Assembly (NCBI RefSeq): GCF_017303375.1
Contig: NZ_JAFKOH010000001.1
Coordinates: forward strand, 248,001-312,000
Direction: 5' to 3'
Origin: Bacillus sp. NTK074B
Lineage (GTDB): Bacteria > Bacillota > Bacilli > Bacillales > Bacillaceae_B
DNA: 64,000 nt
Part shown: in pieces, positions 1 to 9,477 of the stretch
Position numbering within the stretch: the first letter of the stretch is position 1
Layout: the number at the start of each line of letters is the position of its first letter
The notes under the pieces: model-generated
Seen by the model: the letters and a program-made list of their open reading frames with translations, nothing else
Databases searched by the model: none
Told to the model about the DNA's origin: nothing
Program-made: the position numbers and the translations under genes

Positions 1-514
1 TGATGATTGTAACCAATACATTCTCTGTGATTTCGTAAATGAAACCGATCCAAAAGCTTAGGAGTACAATATTGATGATAAGAAACCAGTGAGCCCAATA
101 CCTGAAATGTATAAGAGCGAAAATGATGCTTGAAATGATCAGACCAAAATGATATTGGAGCACACCCCTGAATAATATCTCTTCACTCACACTAATGAAA
201 AAAGCTAAAAGGGCAATCTCTCCCATACTTCTATTCGTGAAGATTTGGGCGTTCACCCCACCATCATCATAATATTTCGCAGGTAACACCTTCATTAGAA
301 AGATATCAATCAAGACAATCAGTAAGCCACTTGACATCCCCACCGTTAAGATGTTCCAGGAAATGTGGAATTGCCCCCAGAAACCCGACTCTGAGTCAAA
401 TAAAAATATACCTAAAACGCATGCAATCGTTAATAGTAAAAATTGAGTAAAATACAAATGGAAGGTTAATTGCTTCTTTGTAAGTTGTTGAATGATTTCC
501 CCTTGTTTCTGCAT
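1..514 (-). CDS. ypbD: CPBP-family intramembrane metalloprotease, C-terminus cut off by the window edge
   Basis: This open frame runs off the left edge of the window, so only the first 171 or so residues are seen. The protein is strongly hydrophobic, with several membrane segments. It carries the EEILFRG glutamate motif of the CPBP (CAAX protease and bacteriocin-processing, Abi) family, followed by the ALIHF histidine motif, both expected in the membrane-embedded active site. The ATG lies about 9 nt downstream of the recS stop, so it is probably the last gene of the ypbB-recS-ypbD transcript, as in B. subtilis. The substrate is unknown; the family call is firm, the exact symbol rests on position. 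Confidence 0.8.
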   Translation of the reverse strand, partial: MQKQGEIIQQLTKKQLTFHLYFTQFLLLTIACVLGIFLFDSESGFWGQFHISWNILTVGMSSGLLIVLIDIFLMKVLPAKYYDDGGVNAQIFTNRSMGEIALLAFFISVSEEILFRGVLQYHFGLIISSIIFALIHFRYWAHWFLIINIVLLSFWIGFIYEITENVLVTII

Positions 515-523
515 CGGTACCAC

Positions 524-1996
524 TTATCCTAATAGTAATTTTTCTAACCTTTTTTTCCAATTGGCAGGTTCCTGATCTGGTGAATCCCCCGTGAAATATT
601 CAACCTTAAACTCATTGGGTGAATATCCGCATACATCACAGCAGAATGGATTCTCCTCCACATGTCTTTCATTGAAATAATGGAGGAGCTTCTGTCTTCT
701 GCATGTCCCACCCTTCAGCCAGTGGACCATGGTGTTAAGTTTCTCCTTTTTGTATTGTAAACGATTGTTCCGTATTTGTTTCACTTTATCTAGTAATCTA
801 TCTTGGTTAAGACTTCGGCCCCCGGTCAGCTCTTCTGTATAATAAGTTAGAAACCGGTACTGCACATCGGTCAATTGCAGCTGATCGATTAAGTCTTTTG
901 TACGTCCCTTGGTCCATCCTTCAATGAAACCATGAATTTGATCATTCTCAGGTAACTCGCTTTGAATGAGCTGCAATGGCAGAGAGAAATCCTGTTCAGA
1001 GTAAAGAACGACAGACACACTATTCTTGCCATCACGGCCTGCCCTCCCAATTTCCTGTAGAAATGCTTCTATGCTTGATGGGAAATGAAAGTGAATCACA
1101 AACCGGATATCTTCTTTATTTACCCCCATCCCAAAAGCAGAGGTAGCACATATCATTCTCAGCTTCCCCGAAAGGAATTGTTGCTGAATAAGGATCCGTT
1201 CCTCTTGTTCCATGCCCCCATGATAGTGGGCAACACCTGACACTCCGTTCTCGGACAGCCAGAGTGCAACATCTTCAGCCATTCGTTTACTCGAGAAGTA
1301 GACAATCCCCGGACCACCCCAGGCTAACACATATTCCAACAGGCTATTCAATTTGTCGCTTTGACCGGATACCTTCTGGACAAATAATCCAATGTTTTCA
1401 CGATCGACTGAATAGACCATTTCAACTGCATGCACCATTTGAAGGACTTCTTGAATATCTTCCCTGACTTCCTCCGTAGCCGTCGCCGTCAATGCCAGGG
1501 TGGTAGGATTCCCGATCTTTTCTTTCAGCTCACCAAGTTTAAGATAATCGGGCCTGAAATCAGGTCCCCATTGGGATATGCAATGAGCTTCATCAATTAC
1601 GTATAGTTCAATGTTTAATGTCATGAGGGAAGGTATCACACTCGTGTTCATCAACATCTCAGGAGAAATGAAAATGAACTTATATCTGTGCAACTGTTCC
1701 AATGCTGCTTTTCTTTCAGCAAATGGCAGGAACGAGTTCAGTGCGATGACCCGCTTCTCCCCCCTCACTTTCATCTGTTCCACTTGATCCTGCATCAAGG
1801 AGAGTAATGGAGAGATAATTAATACATGCCCCTCCATCAGGTAGCCTGGCAATTGATAACACAAAGACTTTCCTGTGCCCGTTGGAAGCATAGCTACCGT
1901 ATCGCGTTGATTTAATACGGAACGGATGATATCTTCCTGCCCTTCTCTAAAAGAAGAATAACCAAATCTTTTTTTAAGTTCTAGTTGTAGATTCAC
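524..1996 (-). CDS. recS: RecQ-family ATP-dependent DNA helicase RecS
   Basis: A 490-residue superfamily 2 helicase. Walker A appears as TGTGKS, the DEAH box as IDEAHCISQWGPDFRP, and motif VI as QEIGRAGRDG. A C-terminal zinc-binding cysteine set (CCDVCG) is also present. It is shorter than a canonical RecQ with HRDC domains, which fits B. subtilis RecS (about 496 aa). RecQ-type helicases unwind 3'-tailed and branched DNA during repair and fork processing. I chose GTG at 1996 because AGGTGA lies 6 nt upstream; a TTG at 2017 lacks this spacing. The start overlaps the end of ypbB by 23 nt, implying translational coupling. Confidence 0.93.
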   Translation of the reverse strand: MNLQLELKKRFGYSSFREGQEDIIRSVLNQRDTVAMLPTGTGKSLCYQLPGYLMEGHVLIISPLLSLMQDQVEQMKVRGEKRVIALNSFLPFAERKAALEQLHRYKFIFISPEMLMNTSVIPSLMTLNIELYVIDEAHCISQWGPDFRPDYLKLGELKEKIGNPTTLALTATATEEVREDIQEVLQMVHAVEMVYSVDRENIGLFVQKVSGQSDKLNSLLEYVLAWGGPGIVYFSSKRMAEDVALWLSENGVSGVAHYHGGMEQEERILIQQQFLSGKLRMICATSAFGMGVNKEDIRFVIHFHFPSSIEAFLQEIGRAGRDGKNSVSVVLYSEQDFSLPLQLIQSELPENDQIHGFIEGWTKGRTKDLIDQLQLTDVQYRFLTYYTEELTGGRSLNQDRLLDKVKQIRNNRLQYKKEKLNTMVHWLKGGTCRRQKLLHYFNERHVEENPFCCDVCGYSPNEFKVEYFTGDSPDQEPANWKKRLEKLLLG

Positions 1997-3038
1997 GTGT
2001 CTCACCTGCCTTCGCAATCGCCACCCGGATTTGAAAATAGGTCAATTGAGGGAGCTTTTCTTTAATGGACTTCAGTCTTTTTGTTTTTTCTTTTTTCATC
2101 ACATCCAGGACTTTAACATAATCTTCCCGGGTAATGAATGGGTCTATGACCAACTCTTCTTGTGTAAGGATCAATTCGATGACATGATCCTCTATGGTGT
2201 TCTGCTTCAATTTTCGAATTCGCGAAATTTCTTCAAGGGAATGTCCCCTTTTATACAAATCGTAGGTCTTACTCGTTGATATCGTCAGGTTTTGTCCAGA
2301 ATCATTTTTTAAACTGATGGAATATAATAAAGGGTATTTTGATGGGTCACTTTCTATTTCCGCCAGCATACGATGAAGCAGGTTAAGGAATTTAAAGCGA
2401 AATTCTTCTTTATCCATTTCCAGCATGTCTGCCACCTGCAATTCAGTCCACCCGTAGTCTTTATATCCCGTCAGACGGTATACTAATATGGATGGATCAC
2501 TCTCTTGGCTATTCAGGATGATTGAGAGCTCGTTAAAAAGTACACTTGAAAGATTATCTTTATTAGGATTGGTCCTGATACAATTCTTGACCCACTCCTG
2601 GATTATCCTGTTCCGCTGAACAGGGAAATAAACGGTTTCAAGCCTCTTTCCATTGGAGAGTACTTGTACAAGAAGGCTTAGTCTCATCCAAAACAGGCGG
2701 GTTTGATCACCATAGAGGAGCCCGTTCATATCCGAAGGAAATTGATCAGCCTGAAAATGTTCTCTTACGTCTTTTAACCCTTTTTCTGTCACGGAGGCAT
2801 TATCACTCTCCCCAAGAGTAATACACCCGGCGTTCTCAAGCTCCTTTACCTTCTGATTGAAATATGATCGTTTCAACTTTGGCAGCGATAGAAAAAATGG
2901 CTGTAGATGAAAGATATGTGCATCCTGAATGGATTGGGAAGACTTCTTCCCTTTTACGATATGGTACACAGAGTAAATCGAGCGTTCCCCATTGATTTGC
3001 ATAAAACAATATAGAATCACATAATTAAGATAGGTCAA
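1974..3038 (-). CDS. ypbB: helix-turn-helix protein YpbB
   Basis: A 354-residue cytoplasmic protein without membrane segments. It matches the YpbB family found directly upstream of recS in Bacillus. The C-terminal half contains a stretch (about YKRGHSLEEISRIRKL) that looks like a helix-turn-helix related to the RecQ C-terminal region, so a DNA-binding role beside the helicase is plausible. TTG at 3038 is the best start: AAGGAGT sits 7 nt upstream, and an upstream ATG at 3083 would precede the likely transcription start given the -10 element at 3074-3082. No biochemical function is established that I know of. Confidence 0.85.
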   Translation of the reverse strand: MTYLNYVILYCFMQINGERSIYSVYHIVKGKKSSQSIQDAHIFHLQPFFLSLPKLKRSYFNQKVKELENAGCITLGESDNASVTEKGLKDVREHFQADQFPSDMNGLLYGDQTRLFWMRLSLLVQVLSNGKRLETVYFPVQRNRIIQEWVKNCIRTNPNKDNLSSVLFNELSIILNSQESDPSILVYRLTGYKDYGWTELQVADMLEMDKEEFRFKFLNLLHRMLAEIESDPSKYPLLYSISLKNDSGQNLTISTSKTYDLYKRGHSLEEISRIRKLKQNTIEDHVIELILTQEELVIDPFITREDYVKVLDVMKKEKTKRLKSIKEKLPQLTYFQIRVAIAKAGETRESTTRT

Positions 3039-3073
3039 TTCTCTACTCCTTAATATGTAGGTTATTGTCAAAT

Positions 3074-3082
3074 ATTGTACCA
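3074..3082 (-). promoter_or_regulatory. extended -10 promoter for ypbB-recS
   Basis: Read on the minus strand, TGGTACAAT matches an extended -10 element (TGnTAnAAT) with no good -35. It lies about 36 nt before the TTG start of ypbB. It supports the shorter ypbB start, because the longer reading frame would begin upstream of the transcript. Confidence 0.45.
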
Positions 3083-3182
3083 TGAATTTGGCTTTTCACC
3101 ATGTTTTGTTTTTCTTATATAGGATAAAAATAAAAAGAGAGCACCTAACTATTGAAAAGTCGTTCAATCCTCTATAAAATAA

Positions 3183-3509
<327 letters not shown>

Positions 3510-3519
3510 TAGGGATGGA

Positions 3520-3552
3520 GGCTAAGGAGGAATAATTCCCTTAGCCTTTTCT
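3520..3552 (+). terminator. Rho-independent terminator of fer
   Basis: GGCTAAGG pairs with CCTTAGCC at 3539-3546, followed by TTTTCT. It begins 11 nt after the fer stop codon. Confidence 0.8.
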
Positions 3553-3581
3553 ATTGTCGATCTACTTATCCACATATGAAA

Positions 3582-3617
3582 AACCCCTCAAGAAAAGTTG
3601 AGGGGTTCTTTTTATTT
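3582..3617. terminator. bidirectional terminator between fer and ribU
   Basis: AACCCCTCAA at 3582-3591 pairs perfectly with TTGAGGGGTT at 3598-3607, and is flanked by a T run on the plus side and an A run on the other. It sits between convergent fer and ribU and can stop transcription from both. Confidence 0.8.
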
Positions 3618-3622
3618 GATCA

Positions 3623-4192
3623 CTATGCCGCTTTGTTGAAGGCTACTTGTCTTGACAACCAGCCTTGAAGGCGGACGAACAGTAAAGTAAATACGGTTGC
3701 TACCAATATTCCTTTAAGGATATTAAATGGAACGATTCCTGTAATGATGATTTCAGCAGGCAACTCGAAATTCATGAAGTATTTATAAGCAGGAAGGAAT
3801 ACAAAGTAATTTAAAATCCCCATGCTTAGGCTCATTACGACTGTTCCTGTAATTAATCCAGTCAACAAGCCTTTTTTTGATTGAAAACGTGAATAGATAT
3901 AATATGTTGGAAGAATCAGAAGCACTCCCGCTAAAAAGTTAGCTGCATGACCAATAGGTACACCTGTATCGCTTCCAGTCATAACGTAATCAATCACGTT
4001 TTTAAACAGTTCCACCAATATTCCAGCAAGCGGTCCTAATGTAACCGTTGCAATTAAAGCAGGTACATCACTGAAATCGACCATTAAGAATTTTGGAAAT
4101 GGTGGTATTGGGAAGTTGAACAACATTAACACATACGAAATGGCACTAAGCATACCAACTGTGACAAACATTCGTGTATTCATTTTCTTCAT
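3623..4192 (-). CDS. ribU: riboflavin ECF transporter substrate-binding subunit RibU
   Basis: A 189-residue integral membrane protein with about six hydrophobic segments and the N-terminal signature seen in RibU S-components (TVGMLSAISYVLMLF, then FPKFLMVDFSDVPALI). RibU binds riboflavin and works with the shared EcfA-EcfA'-EcfT module, which is not in this window. ATG at 4192 has AAAGGAGAGAGTT just upstream. An FMN riboswitch and an attenuator hairpin precede it, which strongly supports flavin import as its role. No riboflavin synthesis genes are adjacent. Confidence 0.92.
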   Translation of the reverse strand: MKKMNTRMFVTVGMLSAISYVLMLFNFPIPPFPKFLMVDFSDVPALIATVTLGPLAGILVELFKNVIDYVMTGSDTGVPIGHAANFLAGVLLILPTYYIYSRFQSKKGLLTGLITGTVVMSLSMGILNYFVFLPAYKYFMNFELPAEIIITGIVPFNILKGILVATVFTLLFVRLQGWLSRQVAFNKAA

Positions 4193-4254
4193 AACTCTCT
4201 CTCCTTTAGGAGATTCATCTCATTTCGAAGATGGTTCCGACCAAAAGGTAGCAT

Positions 4255-4285
4255 TAAAAAACTCCTAGATACTTGTATCTAAGAG
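4255..4285 (-). terminator. attenuator terminator of the ribU FMN riboswitch
   Basis: On the minus strand CTCTTAGATAC pairs with GTATCTAGGAG (11 bp, one G-T wobble), followed by six T. It lies between the aptamer and the ribU start, the position expected for a ligand-dependent transcription terminator. Confidence 0.75.
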
Positions 4286-4346
4286 AATGAAAGGCATACC
4301 CTAATAAACGTTCAGCTTCCCATTTCTAAACGTTCTGGCATAAACC

Positions 4347-4478
4347 TTCATCTTCTCCCATCCAGACTATACTGTCGGCTTTGGAATCACACCAAATCCT
4401 GCCCCTGAAGGCTCGCGGGCTTAGAAACAATTGTTTCATCACCGCCGGTAGGGAATTTCACCCTGCCCCGAAGACGAA
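4347..4478 (-). ncRNA. FMN riboswitch (RFN element)
   Basis: Read on the minus strand, this stretch has the conserved RFN segments in order: TTCGGGGCAGGGTG at the 5' side, AATTCCCTACCGGCGGTGAT, then AGCCCGCGAGCC, GGTGTGATTCC and finally CAGTCTGGATGGGAGAAG. These are the hallmark FMN-binding core sequences. It precedes ribU with an intrinsic terminator in between. FMN binding would be expected to promote termination and shut down riboflavin uptake. Confidence 0.95.
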
Positions 4479-4592
4479 TCTTTATTTTTTTGTACATTTA
4501 CATTATACATAATGTGAAGGAGAATGTGAAGATAAAAAGCTCGAATTCGAACTATATCAAAATATCATATGCCTAAATAGGCTGCGGAAGGG

Positions 4593-5486
4593 TCATTGTA
4601 CCTTTAGAACTTGTCGAGGATAAATGGCTGACTGCAAATCCAGACCGTTCTTATGGACAAGATCATCTAAATCGATTCCCTGAGCCAGAGAGATGGAAGA
4701 TAATGTGTCACCCTTCTTTACGACGTACCGATCATTCCTATGAATTGTCGGGATCTTCAAGATCTGACTGATGACAAGATCGGTGTTGTTTAATGCGTTC
4801 TGTGACATGATCTCTTCAATCGACACGGCGTACTTCTGAGATATCCCCCAAAGGGTCTCTCCTTTTTGAACGGTATGTGTCAAAGTATGTACATCTTCAT
4901 TCAGATTTCCTTCAGGAGTACCCGCTACATCCACTGTCTGAAAAGGATCTTTTTCTTTTGCAAATACAAGTTGCCCGACTTCACCGTTTCCAAAGACACG
5001 ATAGGGATCGATGGCATTTTCCTTATTGATTGTCCACTCCCCTTTATGAACTTCAAAATGGAGATGGGCACCGGTCGATCTTCCGGTATTCCCCAGGGTG
5101 CCAAGCTGTGCTCCTTGTACAACTTCCTGATTCTCGTCCACCAATCTGCTCTCAAGGTGGGCATAGACTGTTTCATATCCGTTTTCATGTCTGATAAATA
5201 CCACATGACCATAGCTATTAGAAAGATAGGATTTACTCACTATCCCTTTTGCTACAGAATAAACGGGTGATCCTGCCTCTCCTCCAATATCCATACCCTT
5301 GTGCGTACCACCTCTTGTACCAAATGAATCTGTGATCATCCCTTCCACGGGAAAAATCCATATTCCGGTGTCCTTTGCCACTTCATCACCCTCCGCTTTA
5401 GCATTATTACCGGTAATGAACATCACGCTTACACAAATTCCCAATACAAAAACGATGAATAGCCTTCTTGCATAATCAAAAATCAT
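4593..5486 (-). CDS. secreted M23 peptidase with two C-terminal LysM domains
   Basis: A 297-residue exported cell-wall hydrolase. Residues about 7-26 form a hydrophobic signal or anchor. An M23 (LytM-type) peptidase domain follows, with zinc ligands in THKGMDIGG and GAHLHFEVH, and YAHLE between them. Two LysM repeats, each starting (V)KKGDTL or QKGETLWGIS, follow at about residues 205-250 and 252-297; they bind peptidoglycan glycan strands. ATG at 5486 is chosen because AAGGAGG lies 6 nt upstream; an in-frame ATG at 5519 has no such site. Expected action is endopeptidase cleavage of peptide crosslinks, perhaps in growth or sporulation. It is monocistronic. Confidence 0.88.
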   Translation of the reverse strand: MIFDYARRLFIVFVLGICVSVMFITGNNAKAEGDEVAKDTGIWIFPVEGMITDSFGTRGGTHKGMDIGGEAGSPVYSVAKGIVSKSYLSNSYGHVVFIRHENGYETVYAHLESRLVDENQEVVQGAQLGTLGNTGRSTGAHLHFEVHKGEWTINKENAIDPYRVFGNGEVGQLVFAKEKDPFQTVDVAGTPEGNLNEDVHTLTHTVQKGETLWGISQKYAVSIEEIMSQNALNNTDLVISQILKIPTIHRNDRYVVKKGDTLSSISLAQGIDLDDLVHKNGLDLQSAIYPRQVLKVQ

Positions 5487-5670
5487 GCTTGTCCTCCTTA
5501 AAAATTTTGACTGGCTCATCTTCGATTTCTATGTATTACACCAGTCTAACCTTTTAGTACTCATTACATGCACATATGGCTGCCAAATGACAAAACATAC
5601 AATTCATTTTCCTTCGGGTAGTATGGCTAAGTATGTGTTAAATATTCCTTTCTGCTATGTGTAAAATAAG

Positions 5671-5708
5671 AAGGACCAGAAGCGGATAGTTATCCGCTTC
5701 TGGTCCTT
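5671..5708. terminator. terminator after rsiX
   Basis: GGACCAGAAGCGGA at 5673-5686 pairs perfectly with TCCGCTTCTGGTCC at 5693-5706. It lies just past the rsiX stop on the minus strand. Confidence 0.75.
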
Positions 5709-5714
5709 CTTCCT

Positions 5715-6935
5715 TTAATTATCTATGTTTTTTTTATTTGGGCTGATCGGGGTCTCTATAGGTCCATCAAAGTTGAAACCGTTCCAGTTAACCTGTTTGA
5801 CATTCCCAAACTGTGCCCTGTCAAACCCGGAGCTCCTGCACGTTAATAATATCCCTTCAATCATTTCCAATGCGGATTGTTCCTCCAATGTGTCCAAATC
5901 CAATTCATTCAAGAAGCTGATTGTCGCCCATCCATCTCCTTCAGTCACACTGAAATTGATATCTTTTGGAATGACACTCTGAAGAAGGCCAGTTTCTTCA
6001 TTTTTCATTGCTTCCATGGACGCCTTGATGTCACCCCTGTTGATATTATCCGGTACAAGAAAGCGCTCCCTGCCATTTGGTGAATACGCATAGTAAGCCG
6101 TATGGGTTTCTTCATTCAAATCGATCTTTGAGAACTCACCAGCGGTACTGAATTGAGGGACAGCACCGTCGGAATTCTTCAAAGTGATTTCCTCTATCCC
6201 CTTATGCTGGAATGAATACTGAAGAGAATGATAAAATGCATATTCCACAGCACTGCTGCCGCTGTATGGGTGATCAGCATCCAGAGTGAAAACGACTTTG
6301 TTGTTATCCATAGTGAACTTACCATCTAATGGAAGGTAGTCCTCAAGTCCCCAATCTGTTTCAGGCAGCTTTTCCGCAATTTGCTCATGACGGGTTAACC
6401 AGTCTTCTTCAGGTTCCTCTACAATGGAGACGGGTATCGGTACCGCATCTGGAGAAACCAGTCCAAAGGAGTAAAACTCCTTTCCCTTAAGGTCTTCTTC
6501 ATAGAGTGAAAGCCTTTCTTCAGGTTCTTTTAAGCTCTCTGACATCATTACTTCGCTGTTTTCCTTTTGATCATCTTTGGTTATAGCTATTTTCTTATCT
6601 TCACTAGATTCAGGAGAGATCTCTGTTTCCTTCTTTTGTGGAGCCATTTCGATTTTGTTTTCTGAACTACCCGAAGAATCCGCTATTTTCGATTCGGACT
6701 TCTCCATGCTCGTTTCAGTGAGTTGATTTAGAACGGTTGGTGCCAAGAGGACCATAATAAATATGGCGGCACATGCAGCAACTGCAGGTATGAACCGTTT
6801 AAATGAAGATTGACTCTTCTTCTTTTGTCGTACTATTCGGGCATGAATAGATTGAGATGTTCGATCATCTTTGATTTGGGGAAGCTTTCTGACAAGCTCC
6901 TCAATATCACGATCTTTCCATTCTGACTGGTTCAA
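5715..6935 (-). CDS. rsiX: anti-sigma factor RsiX
   Basis: A 406-residue single-pass membrane protein. A cytoplasmic N-terminus (about residues 1-45, with basic KKKSQSSFKRF before the membrane) is followed by a transmembrane helix around 47-68. A low-complexity Ser/Glu/Lys linker and a large extracellular domain complete it. It overlaps sigX by 29 nt, the classical ECF sigma and anti-sigma arrangement, and lies downstream of resDE as rsiX does in B. subtilis (where it is about 368 aa). It should hold SigX inactive at the membrane until envelope stress releases it. The sequence is divergent; identity rests on position and architecture. Confidence 0.85.
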   Translation of the reverse strand: MNQSEWKDRDIEELVRKLPQIKDDRTSQSIHARIVRQKKKSQSSFKRFIPAVAACAAIFIMVLLAPTVLNQLTETSMEKSESKIADSSGSSENKIEMAPQKKETEISPESSEDKKIAITKDDQKENSEVMMSESLKEPEERLSLYEEDLKGKEFYSFGLVSPDAVPIPVSIVEEPEEDWLTRHEQIAEKLPETDWGLEDYLPLDGKFTMDNNKVVFTLDADHPYSGSSAVEYAFYHSLQYSFQHKGIEEITLKNSDGAVPQFSTAGEFSKIDLNEETHTAYYAYSPNGRERFLVPDNINRGDIKASMEAMKNEETGLLQSVIPKDINFSVTEGDGWATISFLNELDLDTLEEQSALEMIEGILLTCRSSGFDRAQFGNVKQVNWNGFNFDGPIETPISPNKKNIDN

Positions 6936-7461
6936 AGTCTCTTTCCTCCTTTGGGAGTCGTTGATTCATTTCACTTCGTAACCACTTGATGGCCCTATGT
7001 TGGGTTGTCTTCACTTTGCTTTCCGACCATCCGAGCACCTCAGAAGTTTCGATGATGGAAAGTTCCTGTAAGTACCGCATAATGATGACCATCCGGAAAT
7101 CTGTTGAGCAAAGCTTTAAGCACTCGTACAGAACTTGGACTTCCTCATTGGAAACAGTAATTTCTTCAGGAAGAGCCCCATTGTCTGTCACTTCGTTTCG
7201 ACTCCAATCAAATTTATCGAGAATACGGTTTTTCCAGTATCTCTGCTTTCTGAAATGATCAATGGCCACATTTTTCGCAATGGAAAAAAGCCAGGTTTTC
7301 TCGGAACTTTTCCCTTCAAAATTCTTATGGGATTTAAGCACCCGAATATAAACTTCCTGAACTAAGTCTTCAGCCTGCTGTTTATTCTGTACCATGTATA
7401 TGAGGAACTGAAATACATCCTGATGATAGCTAGAGTATAATCTCTCGAAAACGGAGTCCAC
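6907..7461 (-). CDS. sigX: ECF-type RNA polymerase sigma factor SigX
   Basis: A 184-residue group 4 sigma factor. Region 2 shows DLVQEVYIRVLKS and FSIAKNVAIDHFRKQ, which recognise the -10 element; region 4 shows LQELSIIETSEVLGWSESKV, a helix-turn-helix for the -35. SigX in B. subtilis controls envelope modification genes and resistance to cationic peptides. The start is a GTG at 7461 with GGGAGGGA about 8 nt upstream. A SigX-type promoter lies immediately upstream, supporting autoregulation, and its anti-sigma factor follows with overlap. A terminator separates it from resDE. Confidence 0.92.
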   Translation of the reverse strand: MDSVFERLYSSYHQDVFQFLIYMVQNKQQAEDLVQEVYIRVLKSHKNFEGKSSEKTWLFSIAKNVAIDHFRKQRYWKNRILDKFDWSRNEVTDNGALPEEITVSNEEVQVLYECLKLCSTDFRMVIIMRYLQELSIIETSEVLGWSESKVKTTQHRAIKWLRSEMNQRLPKEERDFEPVRMERS

Positions 7462-7487
7462 TTAATTCCCTCCCCGTCAATTTATTA

Positions 7488-7513
7488 GTCGTTCCCTATG
7501 TAAAAAAGTTACA
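7488..7513 (-). promoter_or_regulatory. autoregulatory ECF (SigX-type) promoter of sigX
   Basis: On the minus strand TGTAAC (7508-7513) is separated by 16 bp from CGAC (7488-7491). This is the SigX promoter pattern known from the B. subtilis sigX gene itself. It lies 27-52 nt before the GTG start. A 6-bp inverted repeat (ACACTA and TAGTGT) overlaps the -35 side. Confidence 0.75.
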
Positions 7514-7573
7514 CACTATCAATATAGTGTTTTTTGGTTGAAAAGGAAAGACCTATATGAATCGGGCTACAGC

Positions 7574-7607
7574 ATAAAAAAACCAACAGGGAAGGGAACC
7601 CTGCTGG
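7574..7607 (-). terminator. terminator of resDE
   Basis: On the minus strand CCAGCAGGG pairs with CCCTGTTGG across TTCCCTT, and a run of seven T follows. It lies about 107 nt past the resE stop and separates resDE from sigX. Confidence 0.8.
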
Positions 7608-7713
7608 CTTATAAATTTTACCACTAAAATAAGGATAATTTTGCAAATATAAAGAATGTTTCCCATGTAACAAGAAAAATCGCCATTTTTCTAAAGAGAT
7701 CATCGATTCTTGA

Positions 7714-9477
7714 CTAAACGGGAAGAAAGAAGGTGAAAGCTGTCCCTTGATCCACTTTGCTTTGAACCTGAATATGACCTTTATGGGCTTCTATGATATT
7801 CTTTGCGATCGCAAGTCCTAGACCCGTCCCGGACTTTCCTCTCGTTCTTGCCTTGTCAGCCTTATAGAAACGTTCAAAGACAAAAGGAAGATCCTCTTCA
7901 GGTATTCCGGAACCCGTGTCTCTTACATGGAACAAGTATCCCCCTTTCTTTTCGGTCAGGGAAACCGTCACTTCCCCTCCTGTCGGTGTATGCCTCAACG
8001 CGTTATCGATGAGATTGGTTAATACTTGTTCAATTCGATCCGGGTCCATATAGATTTCTTTCTTGATTTCCACATTACTTTCAAAATAGATGGATACCTT
8101 CTTTTCCTTGGCCAACCCGATAAACTTGTTTGTCACTCTTTCTGTGAAAGGCATGACCGCTATCACATCTTTGTTTAAAGTGATATGTCCCGCTTCCATT
8201 CGGGCAAGATCAAGGAGATCATTCACAAGCCTCCCCATACGGAGAGATTCATCATAAATGATCCTGGCAATTTCCTTCTTTTCTTCTTCCGAGCCTGCAA
8301 TGTCATCCACAATCGCTTCACTATACCCTTGCAGCATGGAGATAGGTGTGCGAAGTTCATGGGAAACGTTTGCGATAAAGTCCTTGCGGAGCTTATCCAA
8401 TCTCCGTTCCTCTGTCATATCACGGACCACCGCCACGGCTCCCCTGATGGTATTGTTATTATACAGGGGACTCACGATCACCACATAGGAACGGCCCTGC
8501 AGACTCAGTTCACCTGTTTGTTCCATTTCAGTTACGACCACACTCTGCAATAATTCTCTAACTGTCGTCGGAATCGCCTCTTCGCTCTCTTCACTTTGCT
8601 CATAATACCAGTGTTGCAGAAACCGGTCTGCAGGAGGATTGGTGATCAGGATGGTGCCGTCTCGATTAAAGGTGATGACCCCATCAGCCATACTGCTCAG
8701 AATGGACGATAGCTGCTCTTTTTCCTGACTTAGCGCATTGATGTGAAACTTCAATTGCCTCCCCATCTGATTGAAACCTGTGGCAAGCTCTCCGATTTCA
8801 TCCTTCGTCAGGATCGGGACCTTGGTATCGAATTTCCCTTTAGCCACCTCAAATGCCGCTTCTCTCATTTTCCTCAGGGGGGCAGTGATACGGGTAGAGA
8901 GAAAGAATGCGAAGATGGTTGTAAGGATGATGGCGATGCCTGCTGCAAGTAGGATCAGCTTCGTCGTCTGTCTGGTCGTGTCTTTGATTACACCAAGCGA
9001 CTGATAGAGATAAACAGCCCCGTCTTTCCCGTTAATATGGAGAGGAGTACCGACAATGATGACATTCTCGTACCGATTGGAGGATTCCTTAGACAGTTCA
9101 ACCTCTTTTTTTAAAGTGATTTCCTTTGCTTTGACAGATTGAAGTTCGCTATCCTTCGATATATAATCATGGATTTTCTTCTGAAAGGCAGTCGAATCCT
9201 GTGAATATAGAGATTCATTTTGATCCAATGATATGATGATATTCACGGGTTCGTCGATGATTTCTTTTCCCAATTCCATCCCAAGGGTCAGATCATTATG
9301 ATTTTCAATGACCCTCGCCACCTTTTCCGCTGTGTGGGTTAGTTCTTTCTCTACCACATCGACATGATAATTCTGAAAGAATTCCAGTAATAAAATGGTC
9401 AGTATGAACAACACAAATGAAACCAAAAGCAGGATGGTGAGCCACAGTTTCCCTACTACACTACGCCAGAGCCTCAT
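7714..9477 (-). CDS. resE: sensor histidine kinase ResE
   Basis: A 587-residue membrane sensor kinase. Two transmembrane helices (about 9-31 and 172-192) flank an extracytoplasmic domain. HAMP (about 193-245), PAS (about 250-355) and HisKA with phospho-acceptor in VSHELRTP follow, then HATPase with the N, G1 and G2 boxes ([33 protein letters not shown]). In B. subtilis ResE senses oxygen limitation and nitric oxide and phosphorylates ResD to activate respiration and anaerobic genes. It overlaps resD by 4 nt, so the pair is translationally coupled. Confidence 0.96.
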   Translation of the reverse strand: MRLWRSVVGKLWLTILLLVSFVLFILTILLLEFFQNYHVDVVEKELTHTAEKVARVIENHNDLTLGMELGKEIIDEPVNIIISLDQNESLYSQDSTAFQKKIHDYISKDSELQSVKAKEITLKKEVELSKESSNRYENVIIVGTPLHINGKDGAVYLYQSLGVIKDTTRQTTKLILLAAGIAIILTTIFAFFLSTRITAPLRKMREAAFEVAKGKFDTKVPILTKDEIGELATGFNQMGRQLKFHINALSQEKEQLSSILSSMADGVITFNRDGTILITNPPADRFLQHWYYEQSEESEEAIPTTVRELLQSVVVTEMEQTGELSLQGRSYVVIVSPLYNNNTIRGAVAVVRDMTEERRLDKLRKDFIANVSHELRTPISMLQGYSEAIVDDIAGSEEEKKEIARIIYDESLRMGRLVNDLLDLARMEAGHITLNKDVIAVMPFTERVTNKFIGLAKEKKVSIYFESNVEIKKEIYMDPDRIEQVLTNLIDNALRHTPTGGEVTVSLTEKKGGYLFHVRDTGSGIPEEDLPFVFERFYKADKARTRGKSGTGLGLAIAKNIIEAHKGHIQVQSKVDQGTAFTFFLPV

